Assembly: GCF_029051685.1 (NCBI RefSeq)
Contig: NZ_JAACFT010000026.1
Location: 1-64,000 of the forward strand
Direction: 5' to 3'
Length of the DNA: 64,000 nucleotides
Source: Bradyrhizobium sp. CSA207
GTDB lineage: Bacteria; Pseudomonadota; Alphaproteobacteria; Rhizobiales; Xanthobacteraceae
Shown: positions 34,378 to 44,625 of the stretch, piece by piece
Numbering within the stretch: the first letter of the stretch is position 1
Layout of the letters: each line of letters begins with the position of its first letter
Program-made: the position numbers and the translations under genes
The notes under the pieces: generated by a model
Told to the model about the DNA's origin: nothing
The model's input: the letters and a program-made list of their open reading frames with translations, nothing else
Database searches by the model: none

Positions 34378-34632
34378 TCAGAGCGGCAATCCGTGTTCGT
34401 CGTATCCCACAGTTTCGTCTGGCGTTCGGTCCGCGACCACGGGCAGCTCGCTCCAGCGTCGACGGATTGCGGCCATGTCGTCCAAGAGAGCGGCTCTGCG
34501 GTGCTGAATGCCAATCCGGCCGAGCCGCTCCTCGATGGCTCGTTTCGTCGCAATCGCAACGGTCTCACCGGTGAGGTGCGCAAGGCGCCGCGCCAGACGC
34601 TCGATCTCGAAATCATCGATGATAAGAGCCAT
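34378..34632 (-). CDS. Solitary VapB-type antitoxin
   Basis: This 84-residue protein resembles the PSK/Rv0623-like VapB antitoxins. Its N-terminal strand and helix (ALIIDDFEIERLARRLAHLT) and GETVAIATKRAIEERL form the DNA-binding part, and the C-terminal tail (about 55-84) would bind a PIN toxin. No vapC follows: after the stop, only about 65 bases remain before the convergent thpR gene. The start is the ATG at 34632. It is either a relic of a lost toxin-antitoxin pair or a free regulator. Confidence 0.8.
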   Translation of the reverse strand: MALIIDDFEIERLARRLAHLTGETVAIATKRAIEERLGRIGIQHRRAALLDDMAAIRRRWSELPVVADRTPDETVGYDEHGLPL

Positions 34633-34815
34633 GTCAGGTTCCTTATCGCGCATTTACTACCTCCACAGGGGGCAAGGCAGAACCCCGACGGGCAGTTAAC
34701 CCTCTGATATCGCGATCGTACGCCCGCATCTCATGATGTCGGCAAGATCGAGCGCATACGCCCATTGCACCAATATACCGTTGCAATTTGCCGCCGTCTC
34801 TGGCGGTAAAGGGCG

Positions 34816-36003
34816 ATGCTCTCGACCCCCAGTTCCTCATTCCGCGGGGCCTATCAGGCCCAGATCGCGTCCGGCGCGATCGAGCCCGACGCTGCGCAGG
34901 CCGAAGTCGCCGAAGCTTATGCGGCGCTCGACCAGCGGCTTGCGAATTACAATCCGCAGCGCAAGCAGGGCCTGCTCAGCCGCTTGTTCAACGGCGGCGA
35001 CAAGGACGAGGCGCCGCGCGGGCTCTACGTCCATGGCGAAGTCGGCCGCGGCAAGACCATGCTGATGGATCTGTTCTTCCAGCACTCTTCCGTCGAACAC
35101 AAGCGGCGCGCGCATTTCCACGAGTTCATGGCCGAGGTGCATGAGCGCATCTATGGCTATCGCCAGAACATCGCGCGCGGCGAGATCGCCGATGGCGACG
35201 TCATCGCGCTGACCGCGAATGCGATCTTCGAGGAGAGCTGGCTGCTCTGCTTCGACGAATTCCACGTCACCGACATCGCGGATGCGATGATCCTGGGGCG
35301 TCTGTTCGCCAAATTGTTCGAGCTCGGCACGGTCGTGGTCGCGACCTCCAACGTTGCGCCCGACGATCTCTACAAGGGTGGATTGAACCGTTCGCTGTTC
35401 CTGCCCTTCATCAGGCAGATCACCGACCACATGGACGTGCTGCGGCTCGACGCGCGCACAGACTTCCGGCTCGAAAAGCTCCAGGGCGTGCCGATGTGGC
35501 TGACGCCGGCGGATGCCGACGCGGACACGGCGCTCGACCGCGCCTGGTCGAGGATGACCGGCAGCGCCAAATGCAGGTCGCGCGATATTTCGATCAAGGG
35601 CCGCATCCTGCACGTGCCATGCGCGGCCCATGGCGTGGCGCGGTTCAGTTTCGCCGATCTCTGCGAGAGGCCGCTCGGGGCATCCGACTACCTCAGGCTC
35701 GCGCACGACTATCACACCATCCTGGTCGACCATATTCCAGTGATGGATTTGTCTCAGCGTAACGCTGCCAAGCGCTTCATCACGCTGATCGATACGCTCT
35801 ATGACAATGCCGTGAAGCTGATGGCCTCGGCCGATGCCAACCCGATATCGCTGTATCTCGCCAACGAGGGCAACGAGGCCAACGAGTTCAAGCGGACCTC
35901 GTCGCGCCTGATCGAGATGAGCTCGGAATCCTATCTGGCGCTGGCTCACGGCCGCAAGGATTCCACCGCCAGCGGCTCCACCAAGGGGCTGGTGGAGACT
36001 TAA
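34816..36003 (+). CDS. zapE: Cell division ATPase ZapE
   Basis: This 395-residue AFG1-type P-loop ATPase associates with FtsZ at the septum and is also linked to protein quality control in mitochondria. Walker A is GEVGRGKT (residues 74-81) and Walker B is LLCFDEFHVTD. A sensor-like TSN is present near residue 178. It is upstream of mdh, as in many alphaproteobacteria, but separated from it by a repeat pair. Confidence 0.93.
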   Translation: MLSTPSSSFRGAYQAQIASGAIEPDAAQAEVAEAYAALDQRLANYNPQRKQGLLSRLFNGGDKDEAPRGLYVHGEVGRGKTMLMDLFFQHSSVEHKRRAHFHEFMAEVHERIYGYRQNIARGEIADGDVIALTANAIFEESWLLCFDEFHVTDIADAMILGRLFAKLFELGTVVVATSNVAPDDLYKGGLNRSLFLPFIRQITDHMDVLRLDARTDFRLEKLQGVPMWLTPADADADTALDRAWSRMTGSAKCRSRDISIKGRILHVPCAAHGVARFSFADLCERPLGASDYLRLAHDYHTILVDHIPVMDLSQRNAAKRFITLIDTLYDNAVKLMASADANPISLYLANEGNEANEFKRTSSRLIEMSSESYLALAHGRKDSTASGSTKGLVET

Positions 36004-36020
36004 GTCCTATTTGGCCGCGC

Positions 36021-36126
36021 CGTCATTCCGGGGCGCGCGAAGCGCGAGCCCGGAATCCATCGCGGCAGCAACTCTGCCGCACGATGGATTCCGGGCCTGC
36101 GCCTGTCGGCGCATCCCGGAATGACG
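36021..36126. repeat. Family E inverted repeat pair (CGTCATTCCGGGGCGCG)
   Basis: CGTCATTCCGGGGCGCGCGA and GCGCATCCCGGAATGACG are outer arms, with GGAATCCATCG and CGATGGATTCC inside, between zapE and mdh. Confidence 0.75.
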
Positions 36127-36255
36127 GACCGGGTGTGTTGGCTGGTATCTCGGCAAGCCCGACAATTGGGCATCCGGCGACTTGAACGGCGGAGGCGAAA
36201 GGGATAACCACCCTGTCAGTTTTCCCCTCCTTACGTGTCTAAAGGACAGGTTCAC

Positions 36256-37224
36256 ATGGCGCGCGACAAGATTGCTTTGATTGGCTCCGGTCAGATCGGC
36301 GGAACGCTGGCTCATCTCATCGGCCTGAAAGAACTGGGCGACGTCGTGATGTTCGACATCGCCGAGGGCGTGCCGCAGGGCAAGGCGCTCGACATCGCGC
36401 AGTCCTCGCCGGTCGACGGTTTTGACGCGCACTACACCGGCGCCAGTTCCTACGAGGCGCTCGATAACGCCAAGGTTTGCATCGTCACCGCCGGCGTGCC
36501 GCGCAAGCCCGGCATGAGCCGCGATGACCTCCTCTCCATCAACCTCAAGGTCATGGAGCAGGTCGGCGCCGGCATCAAGAAATACGCCCCCGACGCCTTC
36601 GTCATCTGCATCACCAATCCGCTCGACGCCATGGTCTGGGCGCTGCAGAAGGCCTCGGGCTTGCCGCACAAGAAGGTCGTCGGCATGGCCGGCGTGCTGG
36701 ATTCGTCGCGCTTCCGCTATTTCCTGGCCGACGAGTTCAACGTCTCGGTGGAAGACGTCACCGCCTTCGTGCTCGGCGGCCATGGCGACACCATGGTGCC
36801 GCTGGTGAAGTACTCCACGGTTGCCGGCATCCCGCTGCCCGACCTCGTCAAGATGGGCTGGACCTCGCAGGCGCGGCTCGACGAGATCGTCGACCGCACC
36901 CGCAACGGCGGCGCCGAGATCGTCAATTTGCTCAAGACCGGCTCGGCCTTTTATGCGCCGGCGGCCTCCGCGATCGCGATGGCCGAGAGCTATCTGCGTG
37001 ACAAGAAGCGCGTGCTGGCCAGCGCCGCCTACCTCAACGGCGAATACGGCGTGAAGGACATGTATGTCGGCGTGCCCGTCGTGATCGGCTCCAAGGGTGT
37101 CGAGCGCGTCGTCGAGATCGAGCTTGCCGGCAAGGACCGTGAAGCCTTCGACAAGTCGGTCGGCGCAGTGCAGGGTCTCGTCGACGCCTGCAAGAAGATC
37201 GCGCCCGACCTGCTCGGCCGCTAA
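36256..37224 (+). CDS. mdh: Malate dehydrogenase
   Basis: The enzyme oxidises malate to oxaloacetate with NAD+ in the TCA cycle. The 322-residue protein is of the LDH-like MDH class, with the Rossmann loop GSGQIGG (10-16) and the active-site His in VLGGHGDTMVP. The start is the ATG at 36256 (MARDKIALIG), preceded by AAAGGACAGG. A strong terminator separates it from sucC, so although it begins the TCA block it can be expressed separately. Confidence 0.97.
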   Translation: MARDKIALIGSGQIGGTLAHLIGLKELGDVVMFDIAEGVPQGKALDIAQSSPVDGFDAHYTGASSYEALDNAKVCIVTAGVPRKPGMSRDDLLSINLKVMEQVGAGIKKYAPDAFVICITNPLDAMVWALQKASGLPHKKVVGMAGVLDSSRFRYFLADEFNVSVEDVTAFVLGGHGDTMVPLVKYSTVAGIPLPDLVKMGWTSQARLDEIVDRTRNGGAEIVNLLKTGSAFYAPAASAIAMAESYLRDKKRVLASAAYLNGEYGVKDMYVGVPVVIGSKGVERVVEIELAGKDREAFDKSVGAVQGLVDACKKIAPDLLGR

Positions 37225-37237
37225 GCCCGAGCAATTC

Positions 37238-37268
37238 CCGCCGAAGATCGAAACCCGGTCTTCGGCGG
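37238..37268 (+). terminator. mdh terminator
   Basis: CCGCCGAAGA and TCTTCGGCGG form a 10-bp perfect stem with an 11-base loop, followed by TTTCATTT, 13 bases after the mdh stop. Confidence 0.8.
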
Positions 37269-37440
37269 TTTCATTTCCGGAGCCCGGCTGCACCATTTGT
37301 TGAAGGCTGGCGGGTTCCGGGTACGTCCAGAGATCGATGTCAAAGAATCCGGGTTGCAGTTCCTGTGGTATATGGTATGCCAGCCACAAGACTGAGGTGG
37401 GCCTACGAGGTCACCGCCCGCGGGTTCAGGGAGCGACTAT

Positions 37441-38637
<1,197 letters not shown>

Positions 38638-38641
38638 GGCC

Positions 38642-39121
38642 ATGACCCAAGACCATCTCGCCGCATCATCCCCGCTTCCGGAGCACGCACGCCTTGCCGC
38701 GTTCGCCGGCGAATGGAATGGCGAAGAGGTGGTCTTCCCGTCGCGCTGGACCGCCGGCGGGCCGGCGACCTCGCACACCGTGGCGCGGATGGATCTCAAC
38801 GGCTTCTATTTGATCCAGGACAGTGTCCAGATGCGCGACGGCAAGCAGATCTTCGCCACCCACGGCCTCTTCACCTTCGACCGCGAGGACCGGACCTACA
38901 AATTGTTCTGGTACGACTCGCTCGGCTACACGCCGCCCTCGCCCGCCTCCGGCGGCTGGGTCGGCAAGACCCTGACGCTGGTGCGCGGCTCGCTGCGCGG
39001 CAATGCGCGCCACGTCTACGAGATCATCGACGATGATTCCTATTCGTTGAAGATCCAGTTCTCGCCGGACGCGGAAGGCTGGGCCGACGTGCTCACCGGC
39101 GTCTACCGCCGCATCCACTGA
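38642..39121 (+). CDS. DUF1579 domain protein between sucC and sucD
   Basis: This 159-residue protein begins four bases after sucC and ends 33 bases before sucD. It belongs to the DUF1579 family (beta-barrel-like, no catalytic motif recognised). The core has LAAFAGEWNGEEVVFPSRWT and LFTFDREDRTYKLFWYDSLG. Its function is unknown. Tight spacing implies co-expression with succinyl-CoA synthetase, so a role in the enzyme's assembly or in acyl-CoA chemistry is possible, but this is guesswork. Confidence 0.85.
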   Translation: MTQDHLAASSPLPEHARLAAFAGEWNGEEVVFPSRWTAGGPATSHTVARMDLNGFYLIQDSVQMRDGKQIFATHGLFTFDREDRTYKLFWYDSLGYTPPSPASGGWVGKTLTLVRGSLRGNARHVYEIIDDDSYSLKIQFSPDAEGWADVLTGVYRRIH

Positions 39122-39154
39122 CCTCTCACTGTTAGTTTCGCGAAAGCAGACCTC

Positions 39155-40039
39155 ATGTCCATCCTGATCGACAAGAACACCAAGGTCATCTGCCAGGGCT
39201 TTACCGGCAAGAACGGCACCTTCCATTCGGAGGCTGCGCTTGCCTACGGCACCAAGATGGTCGGCGGCACCTCGCCGGGCAAAGGCGGCTCGACGCATCT
39301 GGGATTGCCGGTGTTCGACACCGTGCGCGAGGCGCGTGAGAAGACCGGCGCTGATGCATCGGTGATCTACGTGCCGCCGCCGGGCGCGGCGGACGCGATC
39401 TGCGAAGCCATCGACGCCGAGACCCCGCTGATCGTCTGCATCACGGAAGGCATCCCGGTCATCGACATGGTGCGGGTGAAGCGGTCGCTGGCCGGCTCCA
39501 AGTCGCGCCTGATCGGTCCGAATTGCCCGGGCGTCATGACCGCCGGCGAATGCAAGATCGGCATCATGCCGGCCAACATCTTCAAGACCGGCAGCGTCGG
39601 CATCGTCTCGCGCTCGGGAACGCTGACCTATGAAGCCGTGTTCCAGACCTCCCAGGAGGGCCTCGGCCAGACCACCGCAGTCGGTATCGGCGGCGACCCG
39701 GTCAAGGGAACCGAGTTCATCGACGTGCTGGAAATGCTGCTGGCCGACCCCAAGACCGAGTCGATCATCATGATCGGCGAGATCGGCGGTTCCGCCGAGG
39801 AGGACGCCGCTCAGTTCCTCAAGGACGAGGCCAAGCGGGGCCGCAAGAAGCCGATGGTTGGCTTCATCGCCGGCGTCACCGCACCTCCCGGCCGCCGCAT
39901 GGGCCATGCCGGCGCGATCATCTCAGGCGGCAAGGGCGACGCCGGCTCCAAGACCGACGCGATGAAATCGGCCGGAATTACAGTCTCGCCGTCTCCCGCC
40001 CGCCTCGGACATACGCTTGCCGAAAAGTTGAAAGGCTAA
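39155..40039 (+). CDS. sucD: Succinyl-CoA ligase, alpha subunit
   Basis: This 294-residue alpha subunit of succinyl-CoA synthetase binds CoA in its N-terminal Rossmann domain (QGFTGKNGTFHSE). It carries the phosphohistidine near residue 251 (RRMGHAGAIISGGKG). It is followed 136 bases later by the sucA start. Confidence 0.97.
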   Translation: MSILIDKNTKVICQGFTGKNGTFHSEAALAYGTKMVGGTSPGKGGSTHLGLPVFDTVREAREKTGADASVIYVPPPGAADAICEAIDAETPLIVCITEGIPVIDMVRVKRSLAGSKSRLIGPNCPGVMTAGECKIGIMPANIFKTGSVGIVSRSGTLTYEAVFQTSQEGLGQTTAVGIGGDPVKGTEFIDVLEMLLADPKTESIIMIGEIGGSAEEDAAQFLKDEAKRGRKKPMVGFIAGVTAPPGRRMGHAGAIISGGKGDAGSKTDAMKSAGITVSPSPARLGHTLAEKLKG

Positions 40040-40175
40040 TTCACTTCTTCGTACTTTTCCGGGCGAAGTTTCGCAGCAAATAGAGTAAATGGTGCCAATC
40101 GCGCCGAGCCTCTGCCGGGAGCTCGGCGCCAGCGCCGTTTGTTATGCGCGAACCGAAATCGCCAGGAACTCAAGT

Positions 40176-43142
40176 ATGTCTCGCCAAGACGCGAACGCAG
40201 CCTTTGCCCTCTCCTCCTTTTTGCAGGGCACCAACGCCACCTACATCGACGAAATCTACGCCCGCTACGAGAAGGACCCGTCCTCGGTCGACGCCGAGTG
40301 GCAGGAGTTCTTCAAGAGCCTGAAGGACCAGCCGGACGATGTCCGCCGCAACGCCCAGGGCCCGTCCTGGGGGCGCGCCAACTGGCCGCTGACGCCGCAG
40401 GACGACCTGACCTCAGCCCTCGACGGCAATTGGGCGGAAGTCGAGAAGGCGGTCGGCAGCAAGATCGCCGCCAAGGCGCAGGCCAAAGCGGGCGACAAGG
40501 GCGGCATTTCGTCCGCCGAAGTACTCCAGGCCACGCGCGACTCGGTCCGCGCGCTGATGCTGATCCGCTCCTACCGCATGCGCGGCCACTTCCATGCCAA
40601 GCTCGATCCGCTCGGTATCGAAGCCCAGCGCAATCGCGAAGAGCTCGATCCGCGCACCTACGGCTTCAGCGAAGCCGATTTCGACCGCAAGATCTTCCTC
40701 GATCACGTGCTCGGCCTCGAATATGCGACGCTGCGCGAGATCACCGCGATCTGCGAGCGCACCTATTGCCAGACGCTCGGTGTCGAGTTCATGCACATCT
40801 CCAACGCTGCGCAGAAGGCCTGGATCCAGGAGCGCATCGAAGGGCCGGACAAGGAGATCTCGTTCACCCGCGAAGGCCGGCGCGCGATCCTGATGAAGCT
40901 GGTCGAGGCCGAGGGCTTCGAGAAATTCTGCGACACAAAGTTCACCGGCACCAAGCGCTTCGGCCTGGACGGCGGCGAGTCGCTGATCCCGGCGCTGGAG
41001 CAGATCATCAAGCGCGGCGGCAATCTCGGCGTGAAGGAAGTCGTGGTCGGCATGCCGCATCGCGGCCGCCTCAACGTGCTGACCCAGGTGATGGGTAAGG
41101 CGCATCGCGCGCTGTTCCATGAATTCAAGGGTGGCTCGGCCAACCCTGATGCGGTCGAAGGCTCGGGCGACGTCAAGTATCACCTCGGCGCCTCCTCGGA
41201 CCGCGAGTTCGACGGCAACCGCATCCATCTGTCGCTGACCGCCAACCCCTCGCATCTGGAGATCGTCGATCCCGTGGTGCTCGGCAAGGTCCGCGCCAAG
41301 CAGGACCAGCACGGCGATCCGCCCGACATGCGCATCTCGGTGATGCCGCTCCTCATGCATGGCGACGCGGCGTTCGCCGGCCAGGGCGTGGTCGCGGAAT
41401 GCTTCGGCCTGTCGGACCTGAAGGGCTATCGCACCGGCGGCTCCGTGCACTTCATCGTCAACAACCAGATCGGCTTCACCACCTATCCGCGCTACTCGCG
41501 TTCGTCGCCTTATCCGTCCGACGTGGCGAAGATGATCGACGCGCCGATCTTCCACGTCAACGGCGACGATCCGGAAGCCGTGGTGTTCGCGGCCAAGGTC
41601 GCGACCGAGTTCCGGCAGAAATTCCACAAGCCCGTCGTCATCGACATGTGGTGCTATCGCCGCTACGGCCACAATGAGGGCGACGAGCCGGCCTTCACCC
41701 AGCCGGTGATGTACAAGCGGATCGCGGCCCATCCGTCGACACTCACGCTCTACTCCAAGCGCCTGATCGCCGAAGGCGTGGTCACCGAGGGTGAGGTCGA
41801 CAAGCTGAAGGCCGACTGGCGCGCGCGGCTCGATGCCGAGTTCGAGGCAGGCACCAGTTACAAGCCGAACAAGGCCGACTGGCTTGACGGCAAGTGGGCG
41901 GGCTTCAAGATCGCCGACCAGGAAGAGGATGCGCGGCGCGGCGTCACCGGCGTCGACACTGCTGCTCTGAAGGAAATCGGCCGCAAGATCACCAAGGTGC
42001 CGGACGGTTTCCGCGTCCATCGCACCATCCAGCGTTTCCTCGACAACCGCGCCAAGGCGATCGACACCGGCGTCGGCATCGACTGGGCGACTGGCGAGGC
42101 GCTGGCGTTCTGCACGCTGCTCAACGAGAACCACCATGTTCGCCTGTCGGGCCAGGATTCCGAGCGCGGCACGTTCTCGCAGCGTCATTCGGTCCTGATC
42201 GACCAGGAAGACGAGAGCCGCTACACGCCGTTCAACCATCTCGGCCACGAGCAGGGCCATTACGAAGTCATCAACTCGCTGCTGTCGGAAGAGGCGGTGC
42301 TCGGCTTCGAGTACGGCTATTCGCTCGCGGAGCCGAACACGCTGACGCTTTGGGAAGCCCAGTTCGGCGACTTCGCCAACGGCGCCCAGGTCGTGTTCGA
42401 CCAGTTCATCTCCTCGGGTGAGCGCAAATGGCTGCGCATGTCCGGCCTCGTCTGCCTCCTGCCGCACGGCTATGAGGGGCAGGGACCGGAACACTCCTCG
42501 GCGCGTCTCGAGCGTTACTTGCAGATGTGCGCCGAAGACAACATGCAGGTGGTCTACCCGACCACGCCGGCGAATTACTTCCACGCGCTGCGGCGCCAGC
42601 TCCATCGCGAGATCCGCAAGCCGCTGATCGTGATGACGCCGAAATCGCTGCTGCGTCACAAGCGCGCGGTTTCGCGGCTGGAGGAGCTCGCCAAGGGCAC
42701 CACGTTCCACCGCATCCTCTATGATGATGCCCAGATGCAGCCGAGCGAGGCGACCAAGCTCGTTCCGGACGAGAAGATCCGCCGCATCGTGCTCTGCTCC
42801 GGCAAGGTCTATTACGACCTCTACGAGGAGCGCGAGAAGCGCGGCATCGACGACATCTACCTGATGCGCGTCGAGCAGCTCTACCCGGTGCCGCTGAAGG
42901 CGCTGGTCGCCGAGCTGTCGCGCTTCAAGAAGGCGGAAGTGGTCTGGTGCCAGGAAGAGCCGCGCAACATGGGTGCGTGGCACTTCATCGAGCCCTATCT
43001 GGAATGGGTGCTGAACCAGGTCAGCGGCGCGAGCCGGCGTCCGCGCTATGTCGGCCGCGCCGCTTCCGCCGCGACCGCCACTGGTCTGATGTCCAAGCAT
43101 CAGGCGCAGCTGAAGGCGTTCCTGGACGAAGCATTGAGCTAG
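40176..43142 (+). CDS. sucA: 2-oxoglutarate dehydrogenase E1 component
   Basis: This thiamine-diphosphate enzyme of 988 residues decarboxylates 2-oxoglutarate and passes the succinyl group to SucB. The N-terminal segment (SSFLQGTNATYIDEIYARYE) docks to E2. The TPP fold contains VVVGMPHRGRLNVL and the GDAAFAGQGVV-type motif. The start is the ATG at 40176 (MSRQDANAAF), with CAGGA upstream; the longer frame's first 29 codons look unrelated. It is part of sucC-DUF1579-sucDAB. Confidence 0.97.
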   Translation: MSRQDANAAFALSSFLQGTNATYIDEIYARYEKDPSSVDAEWQEFFKSLKDQPDDVRRNAQGPSWGRANWPLTPQDDLTSALDGNWAEVEKAVGSKIAAKAQAKAGDKGGISSAEVLQATRDSVRALMLIRSYRMRGHFHAKLDPLGIEAQRNREELDPRTYGFSEADFDRKIFLDHVLGLEYATLREITAICERTYCQTLGVEFMHISNAAQKAWIQERIEGPDKEISFTREGRRAILMKLVEAEGFEKFCDTKFTGTKRFGLDGGESLIPALEQIIKRGGNLGVKEVVVGMPHRGRLNVLTQVMGKAHRALFHEFKGGSANPDAVEGSGDVKYHLGASSDREFDGNRIHLSLTANPSHLEIVDPVVLGKVRAKQDQHGDPPDMRISVMPLLMHGDAAFAGQGVVAECFGLSDLKGYRTGGSVHFIVNNQIGFTTYPRYSRSSPYPSDVAKMIDAPIFHVNGDDPEAVVFAAKVATEFRQKFHKPVVIDMWCYRRYGHNEGDEPAFTQPVMYKRIAAHPSTLTLYSKRLIAEGVVTEGEVDKLKADWRARLDAEFEAGTSYKPNKADWLDGKWAGFKIADQEEDARRGVTGVDTAALKEIGRKITKVPDGFRVHRTIQRFLDNRAKAIDTGVGIDWATGEALAFCTLLNENHHVRLSGQDSERGTFSQRHSVLIDQEDESRYTPFNHLGHEQGHYEVINSLLSEEAVLGFEYGYSLAEPNTLTLWEAQFGDFANGAQVVFDQFISSGERKWLRMSGLVCLLPHGYEGQGPEHSSARLERYLQMCAEDNMQVVYPTTPANYFHALRRQLHREIRKPLIVMTPKSLLRHKRAVSRLEELAKGTTFHRILYDDAQMQPSEATKLVPDEKIRRIVLCSGKVYYDLYEEREKRGIDDIYLMRVEQLYPVPLKALVAELSRFKKAEVVWCQEEPRNMGAWHFIEPYLEWVLNQVSGASRRPRYVGRAASAATATGLMSKHQAQLKAFLDEALS

Positions 43143-43157
43143 CCAATTTCGAACTGA

Positions 43158-43276
43158 GTCATGCCCCGCGAATGCGGGGCATCCAGTACTCCGCGGCGTT
43201 CGTTCTGAACACGAAGGTCACCGCGTACTGGATAGCCCGCCCCCGTGCGCAAGCGCGCACAAGGCGGGCGATGACA
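43158..43276. repeat. Family F repeat pair between sucA and sucB
   Basis: The hairpin ATGCCCCGCGAATGCGGGGCAT (22 bases, its two arms perfect inverses) is followed by CCAGTACTCCGCGG. The partner is CCGCGTACTGGAT, followed by a second hairpin within the GCCCGCC...GGCGGGC segment. It separates two genes that encode subunits of one complex. Confidence 0.7.
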
Positions 43277-43319
43277 TGTGAAATTTACGACCGCACAGCG
43301 ATCCCTTAAGGAAAAGACC

Positions 43320-44561
43320 ATGACTGAAATTCGTGTGCCGACGCTCGGCGAATCCGTCACCGAGGCCACCATCGGCCGCTGGTTCAAGAAGGCCGGCGAT
43401 CCCGTCGCCGTCGACGAGCCCTTGGTGGAGCTCGAGACCGACAAGGTCACCATCGAAGTCCCGGCGCCGTCCGCCGGCACGCTGAGCGAGATCGTCGCCG
43501 CCGATGGCGCGACCGTTGCGGTCGGCGCGCTGCTCGGCCAGATCACCGAAGGGGCCGGCGCCGCCAAGCCGGCCGCCGCGCCCGCCAAGCCCGCCGCTGC
43601 CGCTGCGCCCGTCGCCGCTGCTGCCGCGCTAGCTCCGGCCGCGAAGGCCCCGCCGGCCGATGCGCCGCTCGCGCCTTCCGTGCGAAAACTCTCCGCCGAG
43701 ACCGGCATCGACGCCTCGACCGTTCCCGGCTCCGGCAAGGACGGCCGTGTCACCAAGGGCGACATGCTTGCCGCGATCGAGCGTGCGGCTTCCGCGCCGA
43801 CCCCGATCAACCAGCCCGCCGCCGCCGTTCAGGTGCGCGCGCCGTCGCCGGCCGATGACGCTGCCCGCGAAGAGCGCGTCAAGATGACCCGGCTGCGCCA
43901 GACCATCGCGCGCCGCCTCAAGGACGTGCAGAACACCGCGGCGATGCTGACGACCTTCAACGAGGTCGATATGACCAACGTCATGGCGCTGCGCGCACAC
44001 TACAAGGACGCATTCGAGAAGAAGCACGGCTCCAAGCTCGGCTTCATGGGCTTCTTCACCAAGGCCGTCGTGCAGGCCCTGAAGGACATCCCGGCCGTCA
44101 ATGCCGAGATCGACGGCACCGACCTGATCTACAAGGATTACTACCACATCGGCGTCGCGGTCGGCACCGACAAGGGCCTCGTCGTGCCGGTCGTGCGCGA
44201 CTGCGACCACAAGTCGATCGCCGACATCGAGAAGGGCATCGCTGATTTCGGCCGCCGCGCCCGCGACGGTCAGCTCAAGATCGACGAGATGCAGGGCGGC
44301 ACCTTCACCATCACCAATGGCGGCATCTACGGCTCGCTGATGTCGACGCCGATCCTGAATGCGCCGCAGTCCGGCATCCTGGGCATGCACAAGATCCAGG
44401 AGCGGCCGATGGTTGTGGGCGGCAAGATCGAGGTGCGCCCGATGATGTACCTGGCGCTGTCCTACGATCACCGCGTGATCGACGGCAAGGAAGCCGTCAC
44501 CTTCCTGGTCCGCGTCAAGGAGAGCCTGGAAGATCCCGCCCGGCTGGTGCTGGACCTCTGA
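43320..44561 (+). CDS. sucB: 2-oxoglutarate dehydrogenase E2 (succinyltransferase)
   Basis: This 413-residue dihydrolipoamide succinyltransferase has one lipoyl domain with lipoyl-lysine K42 (ETDKVT). An Ala/Pro linker (about 78-120) leads to an E3-binding domain (about 121-158, SVRKLSAETGIDASTVPGSG) and then the catalytic domain with SYDHRVIDG, where H384 is the active-site histidine. The start is the ATG at 43320 with AAGGAAAAG just upstream. A 177-base repeat region separates it from sucA. Confidence 0.97.
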   Translation: MTEIRVPTLGESVTEATIGRWFKKAGDPVAVDEPLVELETDKVTIEVPAPSAGTLSEIVAADGATVAVGALLGQITEGAGAAKPAAAPAKPAAAAAPVAAAAALAPAAKAPPADAPLAPSVRKLSAETGIDASTVPGSGKDGRVTKGDMLAAIERAASAPTPINQPAAAVQVRAPSPADDAAREERVKMTRLRQTIARRLKDVQNTAAMLTTFNEVDMTNVMALRAHYKDAFEKKHGSKLGFMGFFTKAVVQALKDIPAVNAEIDGTDLIYKDYYHIGVAVGTDKGLVVPVVRDCDHKSIADIEKGIADFGRRARDGQLKIDEMQGGTFTITNGGIYGSLMSTPILNAPQSGILGMHKIQERPMVVGGKIEVRPMMYLALSYDHRVIDGKEAVTFLVRVKESLEDPARLVLDL

Positions 44562-44578
44562 TCCCCGATGCCTGGCGA

Positions 44579-44603
44579 GCGCCGTCGCATGACGCGACGG
44601 CGC
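44579..44603. terminator. Strong hairpin after sucB, no T run
   Basis: GCGCCGTCGC and GCGACGGCGC form a 10-bp stem with a 5-base loop. Without a T tract it may be an mRNA-stabilising or processing hairpin rather than a terminator. Confidence 0.45.
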
Positions 44604-44625
44604 GTGCTGAACCATGGAGGCGAGC

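Noticed and set aside
34378..34632. Antitoxin gene as part of a new defence system
   Set aside because: No nuclease, helicase, NTPase or phage-related partner lies next to it; its neighbours are thpR and zapE, both housekeeping genes.
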